A stretch of 64,000 nucleotides of DNA from an uncultured Ralstonia sp. (GCA_913056305.1 CAJXMR010000001.1:89713-153712), one strand, 5' to 3'. Positions 43,374 to 53,196 are shown, counted from the stretch's first letter. Translations and numbers: made by a program. The notes: generated from the letters alone by a model not told the origin.

Positions 43374-44273
43374 ATGCTGGATGACCTGGCCTTGTTCGTG
43401 TCGATCGTGGATCACGGCAGCCTGCAGGCGGCCGCGCGCCATGCCGGCCTGCCGCCGGCCACGCTCACGCGCCGGCTGCAGAAGCTGGAGACCACCCTCG
43501 GCTGTCAGCTGCTGCTGCGCAGCGCGCGCAGCCTCAAGCCAACGCCCGAGGGCCTGCTCTATTACGAGCAATGCCGCCCGCTGCTGACTGCGCTCGCGCA
43601 GACCACCGCCACGCTCGACGACGATCTCAACCAGGTCAAAGGGACGTTGCGCGTGCTGGCGCCGCTGAACCTGTCGCGCGGGATCCTGGCGCCGGCATGG
43701 GCGAGCTTCCTGACGGCATGGCCGGAGATCCGGCTAGAACTGTCTTTGAGCAACCAGAATGAAGACGTGTGGCGACATGGCGCAGACCTCGCCATCCGCG
43801 TCGGCCAGCAGGACGATCCGAAGCTGCGGCAGCGCCGGCTGGGGATGATCGGGATGGCGCTGGTGGCGGCGCCGGCGTATGTGGCTATGCACGGTGCGCC
43901 GACGCATCCAAGCGAGCTGGAGTCGCACGCGCTGCTGGTGTCGAAGCCGCTGTCTACGTGGCGCTTCACTTCGCTGGATGGCGCCGAGACGGTCGAGCTC
44001 ACCCCGTCCGGCCGCTGCGGCCTGAACGACATCGAACTGGCCGTGACCCTGGCGGAAGCCGGACTCGGCCTGCTCTATTGCCCGCACACGCTCTGCCACG
44101 AAGCCATTAGGGCGGGCCGGCTGGTGCGCGTGCTGGCCGACTGGCGCAACCCGCAGCGGCCGATCTATGCCGTGTGGCCGCAGCAGCAGATGCCGCGCAA
44201 GGTGCGCACGCTGCTGGAACACCTCGCCGCATTCACGGCCGCAACGCCGTTGCTGCAGGGCGAACTCGACTGA
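43374..44273 (+). CDS. LysR-family transcriptional regulator
   Basis: 299 residues. HTH FVSIVDHGSLQAAARHAGLP and ATLTRRLQKLETTLGCQLLL; effector domain with DDLNQVKGTLRVLAPLNLSR, DLAIRVGQQ and AVTLAEAGLGLLYCPHTLC. Probably regulates the divergent DUF2798 gene 106 bases away, whose shared control region is AT-rich. It ends 3 bases before the opposing redox operon's last gene. Confidence 0.86.
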   Translation: MLDDLALFVSIVDHGSLQAAARHAGLPPATLTRRLQKLETTLGCQLLLRSARSLKPTPEGLLYYEQCRPLLTALAQTTATLDDDLNQVKGTLRVLAPLNLSRGILAPAWASFLTAWPEIRLELSLSNQNEDVWRHGADLAIRVGQQDDPKLRQRRLGMIGMALVAAPAYVAMHGAPTHPSELESHALLVSKPLSTWRFTSLDGAETVELTPSGRCGLNDIELAVTLAEAGLGLLYCPHTLCHEAIRAGRLVRVLADWRNPQRPIYAVWPQQQMPRKVRTLLEHLAAFTAATPLLQGELD

Positions 44274-44276
44274 GCC

Positions 44277-44756
44277 TTACATCTGAAACGCCGCCGCGGC
44301 CTTGCGCCGCTTGCGGCCGACGATGATGTGCACCCACAGGGCCACGCACACCATCACTCCGGCAATCCAGTGCAGGACTTCCGCGCACTGGCGCGGCAGC
44401 TCGCCGTTGACGTAGTACAGCGCGTAGCCCGTCACCACCAGCGTCAGCGTCAACGCGCCGAACACCGCCCCCGCCGCGCGATTGCGCCGCCGCACCCACG
44501 CATTGCGGATGTGCGGGCCCCACAGCATGCCGAACAGGAACAGGCTCGCCATGGCGGCGGCGGCGTGCAACTTCATGCTCCACGCCAGCGCAGCCATGCC
44601 GCCTTCGCTGCCGTCGTCGATGAAATGCACCGCCAGCCAGACCAGCCCCGTCAGCAGCAGCACGGCAAACCCGCCGTACACCATCCAGCGGCGACGCGGC
44701 GTCAGGCGGAAGGCGCTTTCGCGCACGTGATGGGCAAACCGGGGAGCAGACGACAT
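44277..44756 (-). CDS. Small four-helix membrane protein, cytochrome b561/DUF4405-like
   Basis: 159 residues with four membrane helices. His residues sit in helix 2 (KLHAAAAMASLFLFGMLWGP, next residue His) and in helix 4 (HWIAGVMVCVALWVH, 13 residues between the two His), positions suited to haem-b ligation across the membrane. It could carry electrons to the periplasmic FMN protein encoded 59 bases upstream. The haem assignment is inference. Confidence 0.7.
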   Translation of the reverse strand: MSSAPRFAHHVRESAFRLTPRRRWMVYGGFAVLLLTGLVWLAVHFIDDGSEGGMAALAWSMKLHAAAAMASLFLFGMLWGPHIRNAWVRRRNRAAGAVFGALTLTLVVTGYALYYVNGELPRQCAEVLHWIAGVMVCVALWVHIIVGRKRRKAAAAFQM

Positions 44757-44815
44757 GACAGCGGACAGGTCAGCAAGTTAACCGCGCGAGTATACCGATG
44801 GCCCGCACCGCGACG

Positions 44816-45376
44816 TCAGCCCTTCACCAGCGCCAGCTGCGCCATCACCGCGATGCGCCGGATGCCGTCGGTCAGGTGCGTGCACGACAGCGTCGCGCCG
44901 CTGATGTTGTTGATGTCCTCGCCGATGCGCAGCGGCGCCTTGGCCGATTTGCCCGTGAACTGCGCGCGCCACGGCTTGTTGCGCACCTCGTAGCCGTGGC
45001 TCTCGCGGTAGGAGAGGATCTCCACATCGACGATATCGCCGGCCGGGTTGAGGCCAACCGCGTAGCTGATCAGCTCGAACTTGCCGATCACCGCGTCGGT
45101 GATGACGTAGCCGAGCGGCTTGTCGCCTTGCACGGCACGCCACACACGCCACGTGCCTGGGCGGGCCGGGCCGCCGGCGCGGTCGGCCAGCTGCTTGAGC
45201 TGGTCGGCGGAGAGCGCCAGCGCTACCGGCTCGAAGCTGGTCGCATCGGCAAAGATCGCCTTCTGGGCCTGCTCGACGCTCAGGTAGTCCGCGGCAAAGG
45301 CCTTGGTGACGACCAGCCCCGGCGCGCCAACCGCGGCGGCACAGACCAGGACGATGGGAACCGGTTGATAACGCAT
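44816..45376 (-). CDS. Periplasmic FMN-binding domain protein
   Basis: 186 residues: signal peptide ending TKAFA near residue 28, then an FMN_bind domain closing with NNISGATLSCTHLTDGIRR. The S-G-A-T-x-S/T pattern is where ApbE attaches FMN through a phosphoester to Thr in RnfG/NqrC relatives. A periplasmic one- or two-electron carrier. GAGGAGGC precedes the ATG. Part of the four-gene redox operon. Confidence 0.82.
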   Translation of the reverse strand: MRYQPVPIVLVCAAAVGAPGLVVTKAFAADYLSVEQAQKAIFADATSFEPVALALSADQLKQLADRAGGPARPGTWRVWRAVQGDKPLGYVITDAVIGKFELISYAVGLNPAGDIVDVEILSYRESHGYEVRNKPWRAQFTGKSAKAPLRIGEDINNISGATLSCTHLTDGIRRIAVMAQLALVKG

Positions 45377-45407
45377 GGCGCCTCCTCTCCTTCAAACGCT
45401 ACGCAGT

Positions 45408-46784
45408 TTAGAACGACACGCCCAGGCCCAGATCCACGCGCGAGAAATCGCGGTTCTGCGTGAAGCGCTGGTAGTCGATCTTGAACACCACGTTCGGGTT
45501 CAGGTAGAAGTTCGCGCCGATGGTGTAGACCGTGTCGGACATCGACGGCCAGCCGGCCGGCGACGTGAAGCCCGGCGCCAGGCCTTCGTACTTCGCCCCC
45601 ATGTTGTAGCGCTCATAGCGCACGAACGGCGCCAGGCGGTAATCGCCCTTCTGCCACACGTTGTAGGCCGCTTGCATGAACCAGCCGTAGAACGCCGCCG
45701 GCATCGGGTTGGCCGCGCCGGGGTTCAGCTGGTTGGCGGCGGCGGTGTTGCTGAACGTGCCGCGTGCATACAAGGCAGACAGATCCCACTTGCCCGGCGT
45801 CCAGCGCGCGTGTGCCTCATACAGCGTGGCGCGCTGATCCGGCAGCGCAGCTTCGGTGCTCGCACGGCTGCTCTTGCCGGTGAAGACCGAGCCGCCCAGC
45901 GTCAGGCCCGAGATGCCGGTGTAGTTGAGCGCCACGTACTGCGACAGGTTCTTGGCGTTGGCCAGCCCCAGCTCCTGGTGCGACGTCTGCATCGGAGCGA
46001 TGGCGTTGTTCTGCATCTCCAGCGCGGAGCTGAACAGCGGGTTCTCCGGGTTGAAGTTCCACTTGGCCAGGTCCAGGCCGGTGGTCAGGCCCACGTTCCA
46101 GTTCAGCCCGATATCGGTATCGCCGTACAGCGACAGGCCGCCCTCGCGCCACGTGCTCGGGATGATCAGCGTCTCGACAAAGTTGCGATGCACGCCGTAG
46201 TAGTTGGTCGGCTCGTGGTTGCGGTTCATGAAGCCCGTCGGGATCAGGAACAGGCCCGCGTTCAGGCCCACCTTGTCGGTCAGCTTGTGGTCGATATAGA
46301 ACTGCTCGACCTCGAATTCCCCCACGTCGGACGACGAGGTGACGCCGTGCTCGATCTCGAACTCCGAGTTGAAGCGCGTCTTGTCGTCAAAGCGATAGCC
46401 GATGCCAAACACGGCGCGCGCGAGGTCGGCCTTGGTTTTTTCGGAGGCGCGAGTCGGGCGGCTGTAGTTGGCTTCGCCGTAGCCCCACAGGGTGAGGTTA
46501 TCAAGCGGCGACGGCTTGGACGATGCGAGCTGCGCGGTCTGCACCGTCTGCTGCACGGTCTGCAGGTCGGCACCCTGCTGCGCCTGAGCCTTGGCCTGCG
46601 TCTGCTGCTGCGTGGCGAGCGAGGCGTTCTGTGCCTTCACTTCCTTCAGCTCGGCCTTGAGCGCGTCGATCTGCGCGGCCATGGCATCGAGCTTCTGCTC
46701 CAGTTGCGAGGTCGTGGCGGCATTCGCTGCGCCGGCCCCCATCAGTGCGATGGCGGCGGCGGCCGACAAGGCGGTTCGTTTCAT
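45408..46784 (-). CDS. Outer-membrane porin, OprO/P-like with coiled-coil N-terminus
   Basis: 458 residues. Signal peptide ending GAANA, then a coiled coil (SQLEQKLDAMAAQIDALKAE and QAKAQAQQGADLQTVQQTVQ) that forms a periplasmic trimer stalk, then a beta-barrel from about residue 90 (LTLWGYGEANYSRP) ending RVDLGLGVSF. Such proteins allow anion or small-molecule passage; 31 bases from each neighbour, so it belongs to the redox operon. GGGAG precedes ATG 46784. Confidence 0.83.
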   Translation of the reverse strand: MKRTALSAAAAIALMGAGAANAATTSQLEQKLDAMAAQIDALKAELKEVKAQNASLATQQQTQAKAQAQQGADLQTVQQTVQTAQLASSKPSPLDNLTLWGYGEANYSRPTRASEKTKADLARAVFGIGYRFDDKTRFNSEFEIEHGVTSSSDVGEFEVEQFYIDHKLTDKVGLNAGLFLIPTGFMNRNHEPTNYYGVHRNFVETLIIPSTWREGGLSLYGDTDIGLNWNVGLTTGLDLAKWNFNPENPLFSSALEMQNNAIAPMQTSHQELGLANAKNLSQYVALNYTGISGLTLGGSVFTGKSSRASTEAALPDQRATLYEAHARWTPGKWDLSALYARGTFSNTAAANQLNPGAANPMPAAFYGWFMQAAYNVWQKGDYRLAPFVRYERYNMGAKYEGLAPGFTSPAGWPSMSDTVYTIGANFYLNPNVVFKIDYQRFTQNRDFSRVDLGLGVSF

Positions 46785-46815
46785 GCTGTGACGCTCCCTT
46801 GGTGTCTTGAATGGT

Positions 46816-48180
46816 TTATTTGGAGGTGCTCGTCTTGGCGCCTGTGGCTCCAGATACCGAGACGGATTGGATGCGTGCGGCCCCAACGCTGGCAGCCGTG
46901 GACTGACACTGCGCAGGCACGTTGTAGGCGGACGGATTGGCCGGGTCGAACCCATCGGTGAGCGTGCACAGGAAGTGCACGACGTCGCTCATCTCCTGGT
47001 TCGTCAGCGACGGCGCGGCGGCCGGGTTGTACGGCACCTCCGCCACGTTGACATTGCCGTCGAAGGCGACCGGCAGGTCGTTGTACGGCACGTCGGGCGT
47101 GCCGTCGGCCTTGACGTACCAGCGGCCCGGATCGGTATCGCGCGTGACGTACCACGCCACCACCTGGTCCAGCGTCTGGAACACGCCGTTGTGGAAGTAC
47201 GGGCCGGTCAGCGCGATATTGCGCAGCGTCGGCACCTTGAAGCGGCCGCAGGTCGAGCCACCCACGCGGAAATCCGTCCGCAGCGGACCGCACAGGCCCA
47301 GGTCGTAGTAGCTGTAGTTCGGATCGCCCAGCGCGATGCCGTTCTTGGGCACGTACGGCAGCGTGGTGCCTTCCTGGTTGGCCGCGATGCTCCAGTTGCG
47401 GGGGATGCCGACGTTGTCGTTGGTGAAGTCGGTGAACAGCGCCGGCGTGCCGCCCTTGGCCGTCGAGAGATGGCAGGCGTTGCAGTTGCCCTTGGTCGGG
47501 TTGTTGAACAGCAGCAGGCCGCGCAGCTCGGCAGCGGTCAGCGTCGCCTTGCCGGCGATATAAGCGTCGTACTTGCTGTCGAAGGTGTGGAAGCTCGGGT
47601 CTTCGGACTGATAGGCGGCCAGCGCCCGGCCGATGCTCTGCATCGCGGTCGTACTGTCCTGGATGCCGGCCTTGGTGAAGACCGCGGTGAACTGGTCGAG
47701 GTATGGGCGCGTCAGCAGCGTCTTGAGCACATCATCCGCCGAGGCATTGGCCATCTCGAACGGGTTGGTGAACGGCTGCTGCGCCTGATCCATCAGCGAC
47801 GGCGAGCGGCCATCGCGGAAGAAGCCGCCGGAGGTCTTGCCCGTGTTGTCGGTCTGGAAGGTCGGCGTATACGACGCGTAGTTGAGCGACGGCGCGTTGC
47901 GCAGGCCCGGCAGGTCGGAGTTCGGCCCGCCGATCGACACCGCCAGCCCGTTCGGATCGGTAAACCCGCGCGACGGCTCATGGCACGACGCGCACGACTG
48001 CTTGCCCGAGGCCGACAGCGTCTGGTCGAAGAAGATCGCCTTGCCAACCTGCGCCATCGGCGACAGGGCGCTCCCCGCGGTAGTGGCGATGCTCGAAGAA
48101 CTGCTGTCTCCGCCGCCACCGCACGCCGTCACAGCCATCGCAACTGCGGCGAGCCATGTCGCCCGCATCACACGACGCAT
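46816..48180 (-). CDS. MauG-like dihaem cytochrome c peroxidase family lipoprotein
   Basis: 454 residues from ATG 48180. Lipoprotein signal with lipobox AVTAC followed by GGGGDSSSSS. Two haem-binding motifs CASCH and CNACH, FFRDGRSPSLMDQAQQPFTN (Trp-less MauG signature region), and YFHNGVFQTLDQVVAWY near the end. Members reduce peroxide or perform protein oxidation in the periplasm. ATG 48216 would add 12 polar residues and is less suited to a signal peptide. First gene of the redox operon. Confidence 0.85.
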   Translation of the reverse strand: MRRVMRATWLAAVAMAVTACGGGGDSSSSSIATTAGSALSPMAQVGKAIFFDQTLSASGKQSCASCHEPSRGFTDPNGLAVSIGGPNSDLPGLRNAPSLNYASYTPTFQTDNTGKTSGGFFRDGRSPSLMDQAQQPFTNPFEMANASADDVLKTLLTRPYLDQFTAVFTKAGIQDSTTAMQSIGRALAAYQSEDPSFHTFDSKYDAYIAGKATLTAAELRGLLLFNNPTKGNCNACHLSTAKGGTPALFTDFTNDNVGIPRNWSIAANQEGTTLPYVPKNGIALGDPNYSYYDLGLCGPLRTDFRVGGSTCGRFKVPTLRNIALTGPYFHNGVFQTLDQVVAWYVTRDTDPGRWYVKADGTPDVPYNDLPVAFDGNVNVAEVPYNPAAAPSLTNQEMSDVVHFLCTLTDGFDPANPSAYNVPAQCQSTAASVGAARIQSVSVSGATGAKTSTSK

Positions 48181-48428
48181 CAACGCGCCGCGTTCTCCCT
48201 GTTCTTTTTCTTGCATTTCCCTGTTGCCGGCGTCGCAAACGTGCGCCAAAGCGCACCAAATAATAGTAATAGGAACAATTCGCGTTCGCATTCTAAGGGA
48301 ACTATCAGGAGAAATCACGGGAATTGTGAAGCGATGCAGGAGGCCAACATGACCATTGTCAAACGCCCCGCGCACCCCATACCATGCCATCGAACGATGT
48401 CACAATTCGATCATCCGGAGATGGATCG

Positions 48429-49454
48429 ATGCCCACCCCCACCTCACCCGCTTCGCCCAAGCGCCTGCCGCCCGGCATCCTGCAGACCACGCACGTGGTC
48501 CGCTCCGGCAGCATCCGCCTGCATGCCAGCGTGGCCCAGCCCAAGCACACCGTCGCCCGCCAGCGTCCGGCGGTCGTGCTTGTGCACGGTTATCCGGACG
48601 ACAGCAGCGTGTGGGACGGCGTGCGCGACGCGCTGGTGCGCCATAGTCGGGTGGTCACCTTCGATGTACGCGGCGCGGGGCTGTCCGATGCCCCGGCCGA
48701 TCTTGCCGGCTATCGCATCGAACACTTCGCCGAGGACCTGGCAGCCATTGCCCAAGCGCTGCTACCGGGCGAGCGCTTCCACTTGGTCGGGCATGACTGG
48801 GGTTCGATCCATAGCTGGGAGGCGGTGACCACCGAGCGCTTGCACGGCTGCATCGCGTCCTACACATCGATCTCGGGGCCCTGCCTGGACCACGTCGGCC
48901 ACTGGGTACAGGCGCAACTGGCCGAGGGCACCTGGGCGGCGCGGCGCCGGGTGTGGCAACAGCGGCTGCAATCGTGGTACGTGGGGGGTTTCCAGCTGCC
49001 GTTGGTGCCGGAGTTGGGCTGGCGGTGGATGGCACGCGCGTGGCCGTGGTGGCTGCGCAAGACGGAAGGCATCCGTGGCATCGCCCCGCGCCCGACGCTG
49101 CTGCGCGACGCCTGCAACGGCCTGCAGATGTATCGCGCCAACATGCGGGAGCGATTCGCGCATCCGCAGGCGCGCACGCCCCATGCGCCGGTGCAACTGA
49201 TCGTGCCGACGCGCGATCGCTATGTCGGCCCCGCGGTGACGCGCGCGGTGGAGGCCTGGGTGCCGCACTACTGGCGACACGAGGTGGATGCCGGGCACTG
49301 GCTGCCGTTGCGCCGGCCCGACTGGGTGGCGGATTGCATCCGCCGCTTTGCCGACTACGTGGAATCCGGCGACGAGCCCGCCGCGCTGAAGCGGGCCCGC
49401 GTGAGCGGCACGCTGCAGCCGGTGCCAGCCGAGGCCGCACCGGCCCTGGCCTGA
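48429..49454 (+). CDS. Alpha/beta hydrolase, epoxide-hydrolase-like
   Basis: 341 residues. HGYPDDSSVWDGV oxyanion segment, nucleophile Asp in LVGHDWGSIHSWE, acid in PTRDRYVGP and His in VDAGHWLPLRRP. An Asp nucleophile (GHDWG) is typical of epoxide hydrolases and haloalkane dehalogenases rather than esterases. ATG 48429 has CCGGAG 8 bases upstream; ATG 48384 adds 15 residues without support. The C-terminal 25 residues are a non-conserved tail. Confidence 0.83.
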   Translation: MPTPTSPASPKRLPPGILQTTHVVRSGSIRLHASVAQPKHTVARQRPAVVLVHGYPDDSSVWDGVRDALVRHSRVVTFDVRGAGLSDAPADLAGYRIEHFAEDLAAIAQALLPGERFHLVGHDWGSIHSWEAVTTERLHGCIASYTSISGPCLDHVGHWVQAQLAEGTWAARRRVWQQRLQSWYVGGFQLPLVPELGWRWMARAWPWWLRKTEGIRGIAPRPTLLRDACNGLQMYRANMRERFAHPQARTPHAPVQLIVPTRDRYVGPAVTRAVEAWVPHYWRHEVDAGHWLPLRRPDWVADCIRRFADYVESGDEPAALKRARVSGTLQPVPAEAAPALA

Positions 49455-49461
49455 CCCGCGC

Positions 49462-51090
49462 TCAAGCCTGGCCGGTCTCCTGCAGCCAACGCTGGTGGTA
49501 TTCCTCCAGCAAGCGCTGCAGCGTCGCGCCGATGCGCACGTAGTCCGGCTCATTCAGGTTCGCCAGCGACACCCGCACCGACGGATGCAGCGCGCCGAAG
49601 CCACGCCCCGGCAGCAGCACCACCCCGCTCTCCTTCGCCAGCCGGAACAGCACCTCAGACGGGTTCGTCTTGGTCATGAACCAGTCGATGAAGGCGTCGC
49701 CGTAGGTCTTCTTGCCGATGACCTCGGCGTCGAGGATGTTGTAGTAGGCGACGTCGTTCTCGTCCGCGTCGGCTTCGATGCCGATGGCCTGGTACAACGC
49801 CGCCTTGCGCCCGCGCACCAGGCGTTTGACGGCGGCCTTGTAGGCATCCGGCTGATCCATCAGCGCGTACAGCGAGAACAGCGCCATCTGCACCTGCTGC
49901 GGCGTGGACAGCCCCGCCGTGTGATTCAGCGCTACCGTGCGGCTATCCGCGACAAGACGATCGATGAACTTGAGCTGATCCGGCTTGGTGGTGATGGACG
50001 CATAGCGCTGGTGCAGGATCCGGCGCTTGTCTTCGGGCAGCGCGGCCAGCTTGTCGTCCAGCACGTTCTTCTGGTGCGTGGCGATGGTGCCCAGCCGCCA
50101 GCCCGTCGCGCCAAAGTACTTGGAATACGAATACACGAGGATGGTGTTGTACGGCGCCACCGCAAACAGCGAGACGAAGTCATCCGCAAAGGTGCCGTAC
50201 ACATCGTCGGTGAGGATGATCAGGTCGTTGCCGGCCTTGTGCCGCGCATCGACGATGGCCTTGAGCTTCTTCAGGCCTGCACTGGAAATCTTGACCGACG
50301 GCGGGTTGCTCGGGTTGACCAGGAAGAACGCCTTGACGCTCGGGTCAAGCAGCTTCTCCAGCTCGGCATCGCTGTATTGCCAGCCGTGGAACGGATCGGC
50401 ATCGAGCTTGACCTCGACCAACTGGTAGCTGTTCAGCTCCGGGATCTCGATGTACGGCGTGAAGATCGGCATGCCCAGCGCGATCTTGTCGCCGGCGCCC
50501 AGCAGGAAGTTTTCCTTGAGCGTGTTGAAGAGATACGTCATCGCCGCCGTGCCGCCCTCGACCGCAAACAGGTCGAACTGACCGACGAAGGGCGCGCTGC
50601 CGATCATCTCCTGCTTCAGATAGCGCGCGGCGATCTGCTCGGTGATCTTCAGCATGCGGTCCGGCACCGGGTAGTTGCAGCCGAGGATGCCGTTGACCAT
50701 TTCCGCCAGGAAGTCTTCGGCCGACAGGCCGAGCTGATCCCGCACGTACGACACCGCGTGGTGCAGGAACTTCACGCCCGGCACATCGGCATTGCGGCGC
50801 GCAAAACTCTCGAAGCGCGCCTCGAAACCTTCCTTGCTCGGGATGCCGCCGATCTTCTCGGCCAGGTACGAGAACGAGCGCTCCGACTCCTCCAGCGCGA
50901 ACAGGCCAAGCTGGAAGAAGCCGTGGCGCGGCTCCAGCGCCAGGAAGTTCGGATTGCCGCGACCGGCATTGAGCATGATGCGCTGCGAGTCGCTCTGGGC
51001 GAGCTGGATCAGCACATCCTTCAGCTCGAACGGGCTCAGTTGGCCGAGGGCTTCGAGTTCCTTGGACTTCATCGTCGGGTTGGTCGTCAT
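49462..51090 (-). CDS. asdA: Bifunctional aspartate aminotransferase / aspartate 4-decarboxylase
   Basis: 542 residues, the length of AsdA dodecameric decarboxylases, longer than ordinary aminotransferases. PLP Lys in YSYSKYFGATGWRLG, FLVNPSNPPSVK, LTDDVYGTFADDFVS, and an N-terminal extension with RIMLNAGRGNPNFLALEPRH. It converts L-aspartate to L-alanine and CO2. Pairs with the aspartate:alanine exchanger gene just upstream, together generating a proton motive force by uptake, decarboxylation and export. Confidence 0.9.
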   Translation of the reverse strand: MTTNPTMKSKELEALGQLSPFELKDVLIQLAQSDSQRIMLNAGRGNPNFLALEPRHGFFQLGLFALEESERSFSYLAEKIGGIPSKEGFEARFESFARRNADVPGVKFLHHAVSYVRDQLGLSAEDFLAEMVNGILGCNYPVPDRMLKITEQIAARYLKQEMIGSAPFVGQFDLFAVEGGTAAMTYLFNTLKENFLLGAGDKIALGMPIFTPYIEIPELNSYQLVEVKLDADPFHGWQYSDAELEKLLDPSVKAFFLVNPSNPPSVKISSAGLKKLKAIVDARHKAGNDLIILTDDVYGTFADDFVSLFAVAPYNTILVYSYSKYFGATGWRLGTIATHQKNVLDDKLAALPEDKRRILHQRYASITTKPDQLKFIDRLVADSRTVALNHTAGLSTPQQVQMALFSLYALMDQPDAYKAAVKRLVRGRKAALYQAIGIEADADENDVAYYNILDAEVIGKKTYGDAFIDWFMTKTNPSEVLFRLAKESGVVLLPGRGFGALHPSVRVSLANLNEPDYVRIGATLQRLLEEYHQRWLQETGQA

Positions 51091-51151
51091 GGCGGATTCC
51101 CGTGAGCACAGCATGAAGGGCAGCCCGCCGCGCGGCAGGCCGTTGAAGGCG

Positions 51152-52837
51152 TCAGGCGAAGGCGACCACCAGCGGACCGAGCAAGGTCAGAAGCACGTTG
51201 GCCAGCGCGTAGGTGATGGCAAAGGGGATGGTTGGCACGCTGCTCTCGGCTTTCTCCAGCACGCCGCCAAACGCGGGGTTGGCCGAACGCGAGCCGGACA
51301 GTGCACCGGCCAGCACGGCAACGTTGTCGTAGCGGAGCACGTAACGGCCGAAGGCGTAGGTCAAGATCAACGGCACCATGGTGACGATCACGCCGGCAAT
51401 GAAGATCGACATGCCGCTCTTCTGCAGCGTCGCCCACGCCTGCGCGCCCGAGCCCAGGCCCACGCACGCGACGAAGGCGGCCAGGCCCATGTCCTTGAGG
51501 ATCTGCGAGGCGGCGTTCGGCAGCTGGCCGAAGGTCGGATGCTTGCCGCGCAACCAGCCGAACACCAGCCCCGACAGTAGCGCCCCGCCGCCACTGCCCA
51601 GCGTGAGCGGAATGCCGACCACCTTCACGGCGATCATGCCGATCAGCAGACCGATCAACACGCCCAGGCCGAGGTAGACGAAATCGGTCTTATCGCCGGG
51701 CGGCACCGCGTAGCCGACTTCCTTTGCGGCACGCTTGAGATCGGACGGTGCTCCGTGCAGCGTCACCACATCACCGTGCAGCAGGATGGTGCCGTCCAGC
51801 AGCGGCACGGCCTTGCCCATGCGCGTGATGCGCGCGATGTAAACGCCGTGCTTCATGTCGCGCGTGGCCTGCGCCTTCAGCTCGCCCAGCGTCTTGCGGT
51901 TGCCGCCCTTGCGCGTGAACACGACATCGCGCACCTGCAGCGGCTGGTCCAGGTCGCTCGACACGGACGACTCGTCGCCGAGCATGGTCCACGCCTTTGC
52001 CGCAGCCTCGCGGCGGCCGATCAGCAACACGCGGTCGCCGCGCTGCAGTTGCAGGTCTTCCGCGACGCTCAGTTCCTTGCCCTTGCGCAGGATGCGCTCG
52101 ATGGTGATGCCGTCGTCCAGTGCGGTCTCCACGTCCTGCACGGACTTGCCCGCGCCGGTCGTCACGTCGTACACGCGGCCGACCAGCGCCGGCAGCGACG
52201 CCACCTCGCCCTGCTCCAGCGGGCGCTTGCCGCCGGCCATTTCCTGCTCGGCGCGCTTGGCGTCGTCGCGCAGCTCCCGGCCCATCAGGCGCGGCAGGAT
52301 GTTCACGCACATGATGATGGCGCCCAGGCTGCCGAACACGTACGTCACCGCATAGCCGATGGCCACGTTCGATTGCAGGCGCGCCACCTCGTCGGCCGGC
52401 AAACCCAGGCGCGACAGGGCATCGCCCGCCGTGCCGATCACCGCCGACTGCGTCATGCCACCCGCCGCAATGCCCGCCGTGAGCCCTTTATCGAAGCCGA
52501 ACAGCTTGCCGCAGATGAGGATGGTGGCGAGGCCACTGGCCGCCAGGAACACCGCCATGGCGATCTCGCGCAGCGTGCTGCGGTTGAGCGAGCTGAAGAA
52601 CTGCGGCCCGCTCTCGTAGCCGACCGCATAGATGAAGAGCGCGAACATGACGCTCTTCACGCCCGAGTCGATGTGCACGCCAAACTGGCTGATCAGCACC
52701 GCCGCGATGAGCGAGCCGCCCACGCCACCGATCTGGAACTTGCCGAAGTTGATCTTGCCGACCGCATAGCCGATGGCGAGCGACAGGAAGAGCGCCGTCT
52801 CCGGCACGCTCTTGAATACGGCATGGATGAAATCCAT
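51152..52837 (-). CDS. aspT: Aspartate:alanine antiporter
   Basis: 561 residues. Five N-terminal membrane helices, two central RCK_C/TrkA_C domains (about residues 215-370: ITIERILRKGKELSVAEDLQ and RITRMGKAVPLLDGTILLHG), then five C-terminal helices; the AspT/AAE architecture. GSRSANPAFGGVLEKAESSVP and GGMTQSAVIGTAGDALSRLG are the two GxxxG-type signature repeats. Inner-membrane exchange of aspartate for alanine. Sits 61 bases upstream of the decarboxylase gene, one operon. Confidence 0.9.
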   Translation of the reverse strand: MDFIHAVFKSVPETALFLSLAIGYAVGKINFGKFQIGGVGGSLIAAVLISQFGVHIDSGVKSVMFALFIYAVGYESGPQFFSSLNRSTLREIAMAVFLAASGLATILICGKLFGFDKGLTAGIAAGGMTQSAVIGTAGDALSRLGLPADEVARLQSNVAIGYAVTYVFGSLGAIIMCVNILPRLMGRELRDDAKRAEQEMAGGKRPLEQGEVASLPALVGRVYDVTTGAGKSVQDVETALDDGITIERILRKGKELSVAEDLQLQRGDRVLLIGRREAAAKAWTMLGDESSVSSDLDQPLQVRDVVFTRKGGNRKTLGELKAQATRDMKHGVYIARITRMGKAVPLLDGTILLHGDVVTLHGAPSDLKRAAKEVGYAVPPGDKTDFVYLGLGVLIGLLIGMIAVKVVGIPLTLGSGGGALLSGLVFGWLRGKHPTFGQLPNAASQILKDMGLAAFVACVGLGSGAQAWATLQKSGMSIFIAGVIVTMVPLILTYAFGRYVLRYDNVAVLAGALSGSRSANPAFGGVLEKAESSVPTIPFAITYALANVLLTLLGPLVVAFA

Positions 52838-53196
52838 CAGCGGCGATCTCCGAAGCAAGCAACTTGGAAGCAACGCGCACATGTCTGATTGACCGGACAA
52901 GCAGACGACGCGCCGGAATGCGCCGATGTGGTGAGCGACGCGCCTGCGGACCTTATGGGCCACGCAAGCGCGCTGTCAATTTCACAAAATTTAATTGCCT
53001 AGGCACTATTTCAACATTTCGTCTTAGAACATTGCGTCCAACGCAAACGTTGACGTGTATGCATCACGCTGCAATCATCGTCCGCCGGGTCACCCGACGG
53101 CCGCGCCACGATCTGGCACGGCCTGATATTGCGAGCCGGACTCGCGCCAACCGCGCCTGTCCCGGCTTCAAACAAAAAAAGCTCAGGGACAAGACA
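52838..53196. other. Divergent intergenic region
   Basis: 359 bases between aspT and a small rightward gene. An AT-rich stretch at 52975-53030 with a TGCCTAGGCA palindrome is the likely control region. I see no gene or RNA structure in the rest. Confidence 0.5.
52996..53005. promoter_or_regulatory. TGCCTAGGCA palindrome
   Basis: Ten-base perfect palindrome in an AT-rich context 159 bases upstream of aspT; a candidate operator, short enough to be chance. Confidence 0.3.

Noticed and set aside
45375..46961. Rightward open frame of 528 codons opposite the stalked porin
   Set aside because: No ribosome site, no domain, antisense to a complete porin gene.
48258..48276. Possible Fur box before the redox operon
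   Set aside because: AATAATAGTAATAGG has only partial match to the 19-bp consensus and no symmetrical right half.
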